Assembly (NCBI RefSeq): GCF_000018545.1
Contig: NC_012587.1
Span: 2,666,001 to 2,730,000 of the forward strand
Length of the DNA stretch: 64,000 nucleotides
Origin: Sinorhizobium fredii NGR234
Lineage (GTDB): Bacteria; Pseudomonadota; Alphaproteobacteria; Rhizobiales; Rhizobiaceae
Direction: 5' to 3'
Shown here piece by piece: positions 1 through 7,070 of the stretch. Below the pieces are notes generated by a model. It had not been told where the DNA came from and did no database searches. It saw only the letters and a program-made list of their open reading frames with translations. Position numbers and translations under genes: made by a program. Each line of letters opens with the position of its first letter. Position 1 is the stretch's first letter.

Positions 1-1352
1 CGATCCCGGTTGTCCTGGCTGATTGCCAGATCGCATGTCAGCAAGGCAAAATTCCACCCGGTAACGTCGTCCAAGCGAACCCGGTTGCCCGCCACCAGAA
101 CCCACGGCTGCGGGCTGGCCTCGCCTGCGCCCGGCGCGGGTGCGCCGGCCGCATCCAATGCGATCACACCGGCGGATATGGGCGGGAAAAGCTCCTGCCG
201 GACGACCGTTCCCCTTCCCGCAGCAGCCAGGACCTTCAGCTCGTCGTCCCGGCATTTCACCTTCTCCGCGTCGAGCTCGCAGATGACATGCCCCAGGTCC
301 TTAGTGATCGAAATGACCTTGTGGACGAGCGGTCGCCTCTCCTGCTGGTACGTCGCCAGCACTCGGTCCGAGCCGCCTTTGAGCACATAGGCCAGCTTCC
401 ATCCGAGATTGGCCGCATCCTTGATGCCTTGAACCATGCCCTGGGCGAGGAATGGCGGCGTCATATGGCAGGCATCGCCTGCAAGGAACACCTGCCCGAC
501 CCGCCAGGACTCGGCAACAAGCGCGTGGAACCTGTAGGTCGCAGACCGCCAGATTTCGGCCTGTCCCTGCTCCAGCCAAGGTGACAGCAGTTGCCAGATC
601 CGTTCCGGCTGGTCGAGTTCGTCCGCCGTTTCGCCCGGCAGCATCATGAATTCCCAGCGCCGCAATCGGCCCGGACAAATGACGAATGTATGCGGCCGCG
701 CCGGATTGCAGAACTGCACATTGGTTTCCGGCAGGTCGAAATCGCCATCACCGAGAAGGACATCGACGACCAGCCATGGCTGGTCGAAGATCAGATCCTC
801 GAATTTGATGCCGAGACTGCGGCGGATGAAGCTCGCTCCCCCGTCGCAACCCACAACGAAGCGGGCGCTCAGCTCCGTGATGGCGCCCGTCTTGCAATTG
901 CGCAGCGTGAGTCGCGGGCTCTCGGGGTTTTCAAGGGCGATTACTTCGCTCCCCGTCAGCAGCCGGATCGTATCGGACGACGTCGCCCGTGCCCGCAACT
1001 TCCTTTCCAGCTCAGGTTGAACGAATGTCAGGTAGGCCGGCCAGCCGAGTCTGTAGGGTGGCGGGGGCGATGTGAACCGACGCAGTACGGCGCCATCGGC
1101 AGCACGATAGATCGAGTCCCTGTATTCGCTGACCACCGAAGCCAGATTCTCGGCAATCCCGATGTTCTGAAACACCCGCATCACTTCGTGATCCATGCCG
1201 ACGGCGCGCGGCATCGAATAGACATCGTCCCGCGCATCGATGCCGACAACATCGATGCCCGAATTGCCGAGAATATTGGCAAGCGTGATCCCGACGGGTC
1301 CCAGGCCAACGATCGCGACCTCGGTGGAGATGTTCTGCAACATGGACCTCAT
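1..1352 (-). CDS. FAD-dependent aromatic-ring monooxygenase (MhpA-like), 3' end outside window
   Basis: Group A flavoprotein monooxygenase of the PheA/MhpA type, expected to hydroxylate a phenolic substrate with NAD(P)H and O2. The 450 visible residues have the N-terminal GxGxxG dinucleotide fold (G16-G21), the DG motif (D170-G171) that touches both cofactors, and the GD motif (G292-D293) followed by a helix rich in small residues. The C-terminal thioredoxin-like extension is cut off by the window edge. The start is ATG at 1352 or, nine bases inside, at 1343; neither has a strong ribosome site. It is last in a leftward operon with a cupin and an MDR dehydrogenase, opposite a ring-cleavage operon, so an aromatic-catabolic role is likely. 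The exact substrate cannot be read. Confidence 0.85.
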   Translation of the reverse strand, partial: MRSMLQNISTEVAIVGLGPVGITLANILGNSGIDVVGIDARDDVYSMPRAVGMDHEVMRVFQNIGIAENLASVVSEYRDSIYRAADGAVLRRFTSPPPPYRLGWPAYLTFVQPELERKLRARATSSDTIRLLTGSEVIALENPESPRLTLRNCKTGAITELSARFVVGCDGGASFIRRSLGIKFEDLIFDQPWLVVDVLLGDGDFDLPETNVQFCNPARPHTFVICPGRLRRWEFMMLPGETADELDQPERIWQLLSPWLEQGQAEIWRSATYRFHALVAESWRVGQVFLAGDACHMTPPFLAQGMVQGIKDAANLGWKLAYVLKGGSDRVLATYQQERRPLVHKVISITKDLGHVICELDAEKVKCRDDELKVLAAAGRGTVVRQELFPPISAGVIALDAAGAPAPGAGEASPQPWVLVAGNRVRLDDVTGWNFALLTCDLAISQDNRD

Positions 1353-1432
1353 ATCAGCCCGCCCTGTCCCGTCCCCCGCGTCAGGCGGAGCCGGTTCGAA
1401 ATGCGCGTTTCAGGTAGACGATGGTTCTGCGC

Positions 1433-1972
1433 CTAGCGGCTCCCAGCGCCGATCAGCACGAAGGCGACAGTCGCCGGTTCATCGTTCGGGTTGCGCCAGG
1501 CGTGGCGCGCGCCGTGCTGAACCACGCTGTCGCCGGCGCCGAGATTCACCGTCACGCCATCATCGAGCTCGAGCGTGACCTTGCCGCTGAGCACGACGCC
1601 ATAGTCCATGGTCGGCGTGGTATGCATGCCGGGATTGTCCATCTCGAAGGTTTCGGCAATGCCTGGCGCGGCGGCAGCGTGCTCCGGACCGGCGAGATCG
1701 GGCCGGAACTCCGGCGCCATCATCACGGCGTCCGGTGGAAAGGTGACGATCAGAAAGGTCGACCCGCCGGCGGGCTGCAGCAACGTTCCGTCGCTCGCCA
1801 TCGGGTCCCTGCCATCATAGGGCAGGGTCGGGACACTCGCAGAGGTCCAGATCGGAGCGGAAACAAAACCCGGCGTGTGCTCGAGCGCCATTTCGCGGGG
1901 CGATGCCCCGTCGCTGACGACCACCGATTTGCCGGCCGCATTTTTCGCGGTTACCACGCGTCTGAAAGTCAT
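1433..1972 (-). CDS. cupin-domain protein
   Basis: Single-cupin beta-barrel protein of 179 residues. The C-terminal half carries the cupin motifs, with a glycine-rich strand (GVVLSGKVTLELDDG) and a following GDSVVQHGARHAW stretch holding possible metal-ligand histidines. The start at 1972 is preferred over an upstream in-frame ATG because GGGAGGA sits seven bases before it. It lies between the MDR dehydrogenase and the flavin monooxygenase genes, in the same direction. In such operons cupins are often decarboxylases, isomerases or dioxygenases acting on ring-cleavage intermediates. Which of these applies is not visible. Confidence 0.75.
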   Translation of the reverse strand: MTFRRVVTAKNAAGKSVVVSDGASPREMALEHTPGFVSAPIWTSASVPTLPYDGRDPMASDGTLLQPAGGSTFLIVTFPPDAVMMAPEFRPDLAGPEHAAAAPGIAETFEMDNPGMHTTPTMDYGVVLSGKVTLELDDGVTVNLGAGDSVVQHGARHAWRNPNDEPATVAFVLIGAGSR

Positions 1973-2041
1973 GACTTCCTCCCAAGTCAATGGTCAACGA
2001 AATTGCCCGTTGCAACGAGTCGCGGGCACTTTCAAAGAATA

Positions 2042-3157
2042 TCAGGGGCAGATTACGAAGTTCGAGAAACCGCCGTGACGCTGCGCGATGCCGGAGATCG
2101 CCGAATTGACCTCCGAAAGCGGATAGCTCTGGGTTTCCAGCAGCGAGAAGTCCGCCACCCCGGCCGCGACCATATCGGCCATTTCCTGTCCTTCAAGCGT
2201 GGTAAACCATGCCGATCCGTAAAGCCGCTGATTGTGGTCCATGAGCCAGTGCACATCGATCGGCAGTTCGCCAGCGACCGCGCCGATGTCGACTGCAATG
2301 CCACCGCGTCGCAAGCCCCGAAGACCTTGAAGGAAGGTCTCCTGTTTGGCGCCCGGGCCGAGGCAGTCGATGAAGGCGTCCACGCCTTCCCCGCCCGTCT
2401 GCGCCAAGGCGAAATCTGTGACGCTTCCATCATCTATCGAGAAGACCTCGATGCGGTTCGGCGCCAGTGCCTTGATCTCCTCCAGCAGTTTCCTGTCGCG
2501 CCCCGTGCCGAGTATCTTGCTGACGCCGAGGGCGAGGCCAAAGACGGCGCCGCCAATGCCCAGCGTTCCGCTGATGCCGTTGATCAGCACCGTGTCGCCG
2601 GGTCCGACATTCGTCTTCTTGAGGGCCGAATAGGCCGTGCCCATGTAGCCGAGGCGTGCGGCCTGGTCGAAGGTCATGCTATCCGGAATCCTGACGATTG
2701 CCGAAGCCGGGGCGACCATGTACTCGCTCAAGCCGCCGATCGGATAGTCGGCGAAAGTCTGCATGGCATGTTCGGAGAAGCCGAAATAGCCCTGGAACGC
2801 ATAATGCTTGCAGGAGATGGTGTCGCCGCGACGGCAGTGGCGGCATGAGCCGCAGCTGCGGCCGGGATTGACGTAGACCCGGTCGCCGGGCTTCAGGCCG
2901 CGCACCTGCCGCCCAACCGCGGCGACTTCGCCCGCCGGATCCAGACCAAAGACGGCCGGGAGCGGCGGCAGCGGCATATGCGGGAACCAGGTCGTCCAAT
3001 TGGCCAGGATGTTGCCGAGATTCGGCACGATGCCGCATGCCCTGACCCGGACCAGCACGTCCATGTCGCCCGGCCTCGGCGTTTCCAGCGTCTCGAGCCG
3101 GAGCTCACCGCCCACGGTATGCATGCGCGCAGCAGTCATTGTTTGCGGAATGGTCAT
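2042..3157 (-). CDS. zinc-type medium-chain dehydrogenase/reductase (alcohol dehydrogenase family)
   Basis: MDR-superfamily oxidoreductase of 371 residues, probably NAD(P)-dependent alcohol/aldehyde oxidation. The structural zinc site is intact: C102, C105, C108 and C116 in the CX2CX2CX7C spacing. The catalytic-zinc site is unusual. C41 is present, but the normal GHE motif reads GLD at 71-73, so the histidine ligand is replaced by leucine. The cofactor loop reads INGISGTLGIGG rather than a canonical GxGxxG. It heads the leftward operon with the cupin and flavin monooxygenase. Either zinc is held differently or the enzyme is a zinc-free reductase variant. Confidence 0.85.
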   Translation of the reverse strand: MTIPQTMTAARMHTVGGELRLETLETPRPGDMDVLVRVRACGIVPNLGNILANWTTWFPHMPLPPLPAVFGLDPAGEVAAVGRQVRGLKPGDRVYVNPGRSCGSCRHCRRGDTISCKHYAFQGYFGFSEHAMQTFADYPIGGLSEYMVAPASAIVRIPDSMTFDQAARLGYMGTAYSALKKTNVGPGDTVLINGISGTLGIGGAVFGLALGVSKILGTGRDRKLLEEIKALAPNRIEVFSIDDGSVTDFALAQTGGEGVDAFIDCLGPGAKQETFLQGLRGLRRGGIAVDIGAVAGELPIDVHWLMDHNQRLYGSAWFTTLEGQEMADMVAAGVADFSLLETQSYPLSEVNSAISGIAQRHGGFSNFVICP

Positions 3158-3211
3158 GAAGTCCTCCTCGAATACGAAACCCGAACGGGCCTGGCGCTCC
3201 TCCGCCTGACC

Positions 3212-3257
3212 ATTTCGTAGCGGACTATTTTCGAAAATTCAACTGATTTCGTAAAAT
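3212..3257. promoter_or_regulatory. cluster of ATTTCG-type palindromes upstream of the MDR operon
   Basis: Three related elements lie 55-100 bases upstream of the leftward operon: ATTTCGTA at 3212-3219, the perfect palindrome ATTTTCGAAAAT at 3227-3238, and ATTTCGTAAAAT at 3246-3257. A fourth copy sits at 3491-3500 near the rightward operon. A shared operator for the two divergent operons is inferred; no regulator gene for it lies in the window. Confidence 0.4.
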
Positions 3258-3299
3258 TGCACTATAGAGCTGGCATTGGCTTGTCAGAATTCCGCGCTG

Positions 3300-3450
3300 G
3301 GTTTTTACATTCTCGAGCCCGGCGACGTGATCGTAACGGGCACGCCATCCGGCTTCGGCTCGAGCCGCAAATCCGCCCGCGTCCCTCAATGTCGGCGATG
3401 TCGTCGAGGTCGAAATCGACAAAATCGGCACACTCCGCAACACCGGTGGG
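3300..3450 (+). pseudogene. fumarylacetoacetate hydrolase (FAH) family C-terminal relic
   Basis: In one frame from 3309 the translation ILEPGDVIVTGTPSGFG matches the conserved C-terminal part of FAH-family enzymes (fumarylacetoacetate hydrolase, 2-oxohept-3-ene-dioate isomerase). From about 3373 the match continues in the next frame as PPASLNVGDVVEVEIDKIGTLRN. One extra base near 3369-3372 explains the switch. The N-terminal three quarters of the gene are missing. The second frame runs on without homology and its TGA overlaps the ATG of the dioxygenase gene at 3570. FAH enzymes act after meta-cleavage, which fits the neighbours. Confidence 0.75.
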
Positions 3451-3490
3451 TCCGAGACGTGGGTCCTCGATAATTTCGACAATAAACATT

Positions 3491-3500
3491 ATTTCGAAAT
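3491..3500. promoter_or_regulatory. ATTTCGAAAT palindrome upstream of the dioxygenase operon
   Basis: A perfect 10-base palindrome centred 75 bases before the dioxygenase start. It matches the core of the elements at 3212-3257 on the other side of the divergent gap, so the same regulator may bind both. No protein evidence is available. Confidence 0.35.
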
Positions 3501-3569
3501 TAACTTGATGCCGGTCGATGGATGCAGTATGAGACAGCAATGCCGGTTTCAGAAATTGAGGAGGAAGCC

Positions 3570-4475
3570 ATGACGCATATCGTGCATGCCGTCGGGCACA
3601 TGAAGGTCAATGTCGTCGACCCGCAGGCCGTTACCCGGGATGCAACGGAGATCCTCGGCTTGCACATCACGCATCAGAACGATCGCCAGACCTGGCTGAG
3701 CTCGAACGGCCGGGCTGCGGAGCTCGTGCTGATCCACGCCGACGAAAATTCTGCCCACACGATCGGGCTGGAGGCTCTGACGCCTGAGCTGGTGGCCGAG
3801 GCCGCCTCCCGCATCGAGGCCGCCGGATGCCGGATCCTCTCCCGCGAGCCGAGCCTCGACTGCATTGCCGAAAGCGTCACCTTCGCGACACCGGAGGGCT
3901 TGCGCTTTGAAGTCCACACGCCGATCCGCAACAGGACCTATGGCCGGCGCTATCCGACCACGGGCGTCGGCCCGAACCGGATCGACCACATCAACCTGAT
4001 CACGCCGGACCCCGCCGCGACCCGCGCCCAGCTCGAAGCGATCGGCGGCTTGCGATTATCCGAGCGCATGGTCAACGACAGCCTGAGCTGGATGTATGGC
4101 GGCAACCGCCAGCATCATGTCCTCGGGCTCGTTAGGGGTCGGGCGGCCGGCCTGCACCACGTCTCCTTCGAGTTCCTCGAATTCAACCAGTATCTGCGCC
4201 TCGGCGACATTCTCGACCAGTTCGGCCGGCAGCTCCTGTGGGGACCCGGCCGCCACCGCCCCGGCGACAACACCTATGCCTATTACACCGATGCCAGCGG
4301 CATGATGATCGAATGCTCGGGCGTGATGGCGCAGATCGCCGACGATGCCGATTTCACCGCCAATGTCATCACCAACCTCGAGCGGCCGGGCAATGTCCGC
4401 GACATGAATGTCTGGGGCACGCCGGCGCCGCTCGAGTGGCGCGAGTATTTCCATCCCTTCGCCCAGATCGCCTGA
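3570..4475 (+). CDS. VOC-superfamily extradiol (catechol 2,3-) dioxygenase
   Basis: Two-module vicinal-oxygen-chelate protein of 301 residues, the fold of type I extradiol dioxygenases, which open catechol rings next to the hydroxyls using Fe(II) and O2. The expected iron triad is present in the second module: H140 (in IDHINL), H197 (in GLHHVSF) and E248 (in MMIEC). The ATG at 3570 follows GAGGAGGAAG; longer in-frame starts lack such a site. It is followed 21 bases later by an alpha/beta hydrolase and then an Ldh_2 dehydrogenase. The FAH relic just upstream and the flavin hydroxylase opposite support a meta-cleavage route of unknown substrate. Confidence 0.85.
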   Translation: MTHIVHAVGHMKVNVVDPQAVTRDATEILGLHITHQNDRQTWLSSNGRAAELVLIHADENSAHTIGLEALTPELVAEAASRIEAAGCRILSREPSLDCIAESVTFATPEGLRFEVHTPIRNRTYGRRYPTTGVGPNRIDHINLITPDPAATRAQLEAIGGLRLSERMVNDSLSWMYGGNRQHHVLGLVRGRAAGLHHVSFEFLEFNQYLRLGDILDQFGRQLLWGPGRHRPGDNTYAYYTDASGMMIECSGVMAQIADDADFTANVITNLERPGNVRDMNVWGTPAPLEWREYFHPFAQIA

Positions 4476-4496
4476 TCCAGACCGAGGTGAAAGCCA

Positions 4497-5384
4497 ATGC
4501 AGGAAAAGCTCACATTCATATCCGACGGCCTGAAGCTCTCGGCCGTTCTTCATGTTCCGGATCAACGCAAGCCCGGGCAGAAGCTGCCGGCCTTCATCGT
4601 CTGCCACGGCTTCGTCGGTTCGAAGGATGAAAGCCACGCCCAGATCCAGGCCGAGATGATGGAAGCCTTCGGCTATGTCGCGCTGCGCTTCGATTTCCGC
4701 TGCTGCGGCGAAAGCGAAGGCGAGCGGGCACAAGTCCGCTGCTTCGATCAGGTGGCCGATGCCAAGAACGCGCTGACCTTCCTTGCCGAGCGCGACGAAG
4801 TCGACCCAAAGCGCATCGGCATCACCGGCCACAGCTTCGGCGCCGCCGTGTCGGTCTATGCCGCCGGCGTCGATGACCGCTTCGCCTGCTGCCTTTCCTC
4901 CTGCGGCTGGGGCAACGGCGAACGCAAATTCCGTGGCCAGCACCCCACGGAAGAATCCTGGGAGAAGTTCATCGGCATTCTCGAAAATGGCCGCAAGCAC
5001 AAGCAGGAAACCGGCGAAAGCCTGTGGATGTCGCGCTTCGACGCCGTGCCGATCCCGGAACACCTGCGTAAGAACCTCTCGCCCAAGGCGATCATGGAGA
5101 TCCCCGTCGAAACCGCCTGGTCGATGTACAATTTCCGCGCCGACGACGTGGTGGCCAATATCGCACCGCGCCCGCTTCTCTTGTTCCACACCGCAAACGA
5201 CATCATCACGCCGACCCTTGAATCTGTGCGGATGTTCGAAAGGGCCGGACAGCCGACCGAGCTGATGCTCATCGACACGACGGCGCATTTCCCACTGGCG
5301 CCCGACGACGCGCCGCGGACGAAAATGATGGTCAAAGGCTGGCTCGACAAGTTCTTCCCCTCGCCGCTCGGAGCCAGCGCATGA
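4497..5384 (+). CDS. alpha/beta hydrolase, probably meta-cleavage or ester hydrolase
   Basis: Alpha/beta-hydrolase fold protein of 295 residues. The nucleophile elbow GHSFG places the catalytic serine at S113, with the likely acid D235 (in HTANDIITP) and histidine H264 (in TTAHFPL). An oxyanion segment VCHGFVGSK is near residue 35. The start follows GAGGTGAAAG at good spacing. It sits between the extradiol dioxygenase and the Ldh_2 dehydrogenase, and its last four bases overlap the next start (ATGA), so the three are translationally coupled. Cleavage of a carbon-carbon or ester bond after ring opening is the likely job; the substrate is unknown. Confidence 0.85.
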   Translation: MQEKLTFISDGLKLSAVLHVPDQRKPGQKLPAFIVCHGFVGSKDESHAQIQAEMMEAFGYVALRFDFRCCGESEGERAQVRCFDQVADAKNALTFLAERDEVDPKRIGITGHSFGAAVSVYAAGVDDRFACCLSSCGWGNGERKFRGQHPTEESWEKFIGILENGRKHKQETGESLWMSRFDAVPIPEHLRKNLSPKAIMEIPVETAWSMYNFRADDVVANIAPRPLLLFHTANDIITPTLESVRMFERAGQPTELMLIDTTAHFPLAPDDAPRTKMMVKGWLDKFFPSPLGASA

Positions 5385-6436
5385 GCACCGAACCGGCCAG
5401 GAGGGTGATTGCCAAGGATATCCTGGAAGCGTTCTCCGCAGCGCTGCTGGAGGCCGGCGGTTTCAGGGCGGACTACGCCCGCCAGTCCGCCGAACTTCTG
5501 GTCTGGGCCAATCTGCGCGGCGCCGATTCTCACGGCGTCCTGCGCATTCCCCGCTATATCGAGATGGCGGAACTGGGCATCGTCAAGGGCGACGCGAAGC
5601 CGGAACTGGCGCGGGAATTCGGAGCCGTCGCAGTCATCGACGGCGACCGTGTGCCGGGCGCGACCGGCATGGCGATGGCCGCCGACAGGGCCGTGGAGCT
5701 TGCGGCAAAATTCGGCATCGGCCTATGCTCGATCCTGCGGACGAGCCATGCCGGGGCGGTCGGCTTTTTTACCGAGAGAGTTGCAAGGGCCGGCATGGTC
5801 GGCGTCGCCATGACCGCTTCGAAGCCGCTGATGATCTATCATGGCTCCAAGGCCGAAGGCGTCTCCACCAATCCGATCTCAATCGCCGCGCCCAGCCGCA
5901 ACGCAGCCCGCCCGATCGTGCTCGACATGTCGACGGCAGCAGTCGCGCTGGGCAAGATCATGGCGGCGAAAGACGCCGGAAAATCCATCCCGCCGGATTG
6001 GGGGGTGGATGCAAACGGCGTCGCGACCACCGACCCGGCAATCGTCAAGGCGGTCTTGCCGATGGCGGGACCGAAAGGCTCCGGACTTTCGCTGATGATC
6101 GAGATCCTGGTGAGCGTCCTCGGCGGCAATCCTCTCATCTCGGCCGCCCTGACCGACAAGCGGGACGCCGGATTCAACGGATTGGTCCTAGCCCTCAGCC
6201 CAACGGCCTTCGGCCCCCGCGATCAGCTTGAAGGTGAGATCGACCGGCTTTCCCACGCCATCAAGGGCTTGCCGCCGGCTTTGGCGACCGATGACGTGTT
6301 GCTGCCCGGAGAGCGCGGCTTCCTTCTCGCCGAGAAGAGGCTACAAGAGGGCATCCCCCTCGCCCTTGGCACGATCGGTCGCCTTGCCGAAGAAGCCGGC
6401 AAGCGCGGCATAGCGGTTCCGCCCGAAATCCGGTGA
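5381..6436 (+). CDS. Ldh_2 (malate/L-lactate dehydrogenase) family oxidoreductase
   Basis: NAD(P)-dependent 2-hydroxyacid or ureidoglycolate-type dehydrogenase of the Ldh_2 fold, which is unrelated to the Rossmann LDH/MDH enzymes. Of its 351 residues, H51 in the ADSHGVLRIPRY stretch and H123 in RTSHAGA match the two conserved histidine regions, and GGPKGxGL-type cofactor residues appear as AGPKGSGLSLMIE. The start overlaps the hydrolase stop by four bases. It probably reduces or oxidises a 2-oxo/2-hydroxy acid released by the ring-cleavage pathway. A second member of the family is at 18991-20067. Confidence 0.85.
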   Translation: MSTEPARRVIAKDILEAFSAALLEAGGFRADYARQSAELLVWANLRGADSHGVLRIPRYIEMAELGIVKGDAKPELAREFGAVAVIDGDRVPGATGMAMAADRAVELAAKFGIGLCSILRTSHAGAVGFFTERVARAGMVGVAMTASKPLMIYHGSKAEGVSTNPISIAAPSRNAARPIVLDMSTAAVALGKIMAAKDAGKSIPPDWGVDANGVATTDPAIVKAVLPMAGPKGSGLSLMIEILVSVLGGNPLISAALTDKRDAGFNGLVLALSPTAFGPRDQLEGEIDRLSHAIKGLPPALATDDVLLPGERGFLLAEKRLQEGIPLALGTIGRLAEEAGKRGIAVPPEIR

Positions 6437-6485
6437 AGCCGGAGGCTCAGCCCTAAGGTCTAGCCTGAAAGACACACGGCGTGGC

Positions 6486-6818
6486 TTAGCGATTGGTCTC
6501 TCTCAGCACCCTGCCGCGGAACACCGCGATGGCGGCTCCGATCGTACCGCCGGTGACCACGCCTGCGGAACCGCCGGCAAGGATCGCGATGAGGCAATTG
6601 AGGATAGCGACCGCTAGCCCCTGGTCTGAAAGGAAGACGAGCCCGGCGACGAGGCCGACAAGGGCGCCGATGAGACCGAGAGCCATCGCGAACAGCGTGA
6701 CCGATTCCGAAGGGTCTATCTGCCGGACCGGCGGCTCGTGCCGAACCGAACTCGCTCTTGTGGCCAAGCCTTGCTCCGAGGGGCGGTCGCCCGAGTGCTC
6801 GTCTACTTCGTCTTGCAT
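6486..6818 (-). CDS. small hypothetical membrane protein downstream of ccoS
   Basis: 110-residue protein with a charged N-terminal 40 residues and two hydrophobic segments (about 41-65 and 70-95), so two membrane helices are expected. The second is glycine/alanine rich (GGSAGVVTGGTIGAAIA). It is last in the cco operon, 21 bases after ccoS. I do not recognise a family. Its position suggests a role linked to the oxidase or to copper handling, but nothing in the sequence proves it. Confidence 0.6.
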   Translation of the reverse strand: MQDEVDEHSGDRPSEQGLATRASSVRHEPPVRQIDPSESVTLFAMALGLIGALVGLVAGLVFLSDQGLAVAILNCLIAILAGGSAGVVTGGTIGAAIAVFRGRVLRETNR

Positions 6819-6839
6819 TCGACCCTCCGAAGGGGAATT

Positions 6840-7070
6840 TCAGGACACCATCGACTTGTCACCGGAAACGCCGCTGCCTGCAGGCCGTTCCGTTCGCTGT
6901 TGCCGACCCCTGCCCGCCAGCGGCATCTCGTCCTCGTCGTCCAACAAGATCCTTTCGGCCGCCCCGTCCAGGTCGTCATATTGTCCGGAGCGCAGCGACC
7001 AGAAAAAGGCCAGCAAGCCGACGGCCCCCATCGCCAAGGCAGTCGGTATGAGGACGACAAGATAGTTCAT
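6840..7070 (-). CDS. ccoS: cbb3-type oxidase assembly protein CcoS/FixS
   Basis: 76-residue protein with one N-terminal membrane helix (residues 3-24) followed by FFWSLRSGQYDDLDGAAERIL, the conserved CcoS signature after the helix. Known members are needed to insert haem b and copper into CcoN. The ATG overlaps the ccoI stop by four bases, the usual ccoI-ccoS coupling. The C-terminal 40 residues are charged and longer than in the smallest members. Confidence 0.9.
   Translation of the reverse strand: MNYLVVLIPTALAMGAVGLLAFFWSLRSGQYDDLDGAAERILLDDEDEMPLAGRGRQQRTERPAGSGVSGDKSMVS

Noticed and set aside
3272..3290. TGGCATTGGCTTGT as a sigma-54 promoter
   Set aside because: The -24/-12 elements do not have the required GG and GC at the fixed spacing.
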